Part shown: piece after piece, positions 5,701 to 6,308 of the stretch | Layout: every line of letters starts with the position of its first letter | Position numbering within the stretch: position 1 is the first letter of the stretch | DNA from: Armatimonadota bacterium | GTDB lineage: Bacteria; Armatimonadota; Hebobacteria; Hebobacterales; WVXJ01 | Direction: 5' to 3' | Length of the DNA: 6,308 nucleotides | Assembly: GCA_011773575.1 (NCBI GenBank) | Contig: WVXJ01000013.1 | Location: forward strand, 28,378 to 34,685 | Notes under the pieces: generated by a model | The model's database searches: none | What the model was told of the DNA's origin: nothing | The model's input: only the letters and a program-made list of their open reading frames with translations | Position numbers and translations under genes: made by a program

Positions 5701-5729
5701 TTGCTGCCATCCGAAAAGCACGGTAGAAT
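5701..5729 (+). promoter_or_regulatory. Candidate promoter for the glmU-like gene
   Basis: TTGCTG (5701-5706) and TAGAAT (5724-5729) are separated by 17 bases, with 4 of 6 and 5 of 6 matches to the sigma-70 consensus. The predicted start near 5736 leaves a leader of about 40 nt to the ATG at 5776. The rest of the 257-base divergent gap, notably 5591-5700, shows no gene and no strong hairpin. Confidence 0.55.
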
Positions 5730-5775
5730 ATCTATTAGTATAGTAGAGACTACCCTTCGAGGAGAGACTGGACAT

Positions 5776-6308
5776 ATGGAAGTATCACTCTCGCTTGTCG
5801 CCATCATCCTGGCGGCCGGCAAGAGCACGCGAATGGATATGCTGCCAAAGGCAGCCCTGCCTTTGGCGGGAAGCCCCATGGGTAGTAGAGTGCTGGAGGC
5901 TGTCAAGACCGTTGAGCCTCAGGAGATAATTGTTGTGGTCGGTCACCAGGCCGATAAAGTGAAGGAGGGCTTCGGAGGTGAATGTACGTTTGTCCTCCAA
6001 CAGCCGCAGTTGGGCACGGCCCATGCTCTGCTCACCTGTGAGAAGGTCTTGGAAGGCTTTCTCGGCGATCTTCTGGTAGTGAATGCTGACCATCCACTGA
6101 TTTCTTCTGATGATTTGCACCGGCTGATTGCCTGTCATCGGCAGACCCAAGCGTCTGCCAGTTTACTTACCTGGCGGAGAAACTCTGATTCCTCCCATGG
6201 TCGTATTCTGCGGACTGAGGCCGGTAGAGTCTCGAAGATCGTGGAAGTGCGAGACGCAACACCGGAACAACTCGCTCTTTCAGAGATCAACCTAAGCATG
6301 TACTGCTT
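5776..6308 (+). CDS. glmU: GlmU-like nucleotidyltransferase, N-terminal domain (3' end outside window)
   Basis: 177 codons from ATG 5776 run open to the window edge. GAGGAG lies 11 bases upstream. The N-terminus has the nucleotidyltransferase loop LAAGKSTRM (12-20) and PKAALPLAGSP (24-34), with Lys25 at the expected catalytic position. QQPQLGTAHAL (75-85) matches the GlmU uridine-binding segment, and Asp105 in NADHPLI is the likely metal ligand. GRILR (142-146), IVEVRDATPEQ (155-165) and EIN (170-172) are close to GlmU. In GlmU this domain makes UDP-N-acetylglucosamine from GlcNAc-1-phosphate and UTP, feeding peptidoglycan synthesis; a C-terminal left-handed beta-helix acetyltransferase domain would lie beyond the window. 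Differences from the usual pattern are GTAHA for GTGHA, ADHPL for GDVPL and EINLSMY for EINTG-type. A divergent GlmU or a monofunctional relative is therefore possible. It is divergent from infC. Confidence 0.8.
   Translation, partial: MEVSLSLVAIILAAGKSTRMDMLPKAALPLAGSPMGSRVLEAVKTVEPQEIIVVVGHQADKVKEGFGGECTFVLQQPQLGTAHALLTCEKVLEGFLGDLLVVNADHPLISSDDLHRLIACHRQTQASASLLTWRRNSDSSHGRILRTEAGRVSKIVEVRDATPEQLALSEINLSMYC

Noticed and set aside
5785..6150. Minus-strand open frame of 121 codons near the window end
   Set aside because: It is antisense to the GlmU-like gene and shows no domain features.

Overview
The window is bacterial chromosomal DNA, gene-dense and of moderately high GC, with strong Shine-Dalgarno sites. 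It carries a housekeeping translation cluster (infC-rpmI-rplT), the start of a GlmU-like sugar-nucleotide gene, and a separate operon with an uncharacterised protein, a DUF3866 protein, a Nudix hydrolase and a SurA/PpiC-like chaperone. I see no mobile element, CRISPR array, tRNA or rRNA. DUF3866 next to an ADP-ribose-type Nudix gene is typical of Gram-positive and related (Terrabacteria-type) lineages such as Bacillota and Actinomycetota. I cannot name the phylum from this window; a poorly sampled lineage is plausible because one 377-residue protein is unrecognisable and the GlmU-like protein has unusual residues at conserved positions.

Layout. From 3865 down to 1 (minus strand) run: an unknown 377-aa protein (2732-3865), DUF3866 (1494-2636), a Nudix hydrolase (916-1497) and an exported SurA/PpiC-like protein (1-926, cut by the window edge). 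The last three overlap by 4 and 11 bases, so they are translationally coupled. A 74-aa membrane protein (4016-4240) lies on the plus strand, divergent from the unknown gene and convergent with the ribosomal operon. From 5518 down to 4289 (minus strand) run infC, rpmI and rplT. Between 5519 and 5775 is a divergent promoter region, and from 5776 to the window end is a GlmU-like gene on the plus strand.

Regulation. The infC operon has a near-consensus promoter (TTGACA, 17 bases, TATACT), which predicts a leader of only about 35 nt. infC has no usable ATG, GTG or TTG at its conserved N-terminus. It most likely starts at an AUC codon behind a good Shine-Dalgarno, the hallmark of IF3 self-control. 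Between infC and rpmI lie a perfect 24-bp palindrome over the infC stop and then an 8-bp GC-rich hairpin with six Us. The hairpin loop is complementary to the six bases ACAAUG containing the rpmI start codon. Together they form a predicted H-type pseudoknot that would bury the rpmI ribosome-binding site. This looks like a combined attenuator and translational operator for L35/L20, and is the most interesting element in the window.
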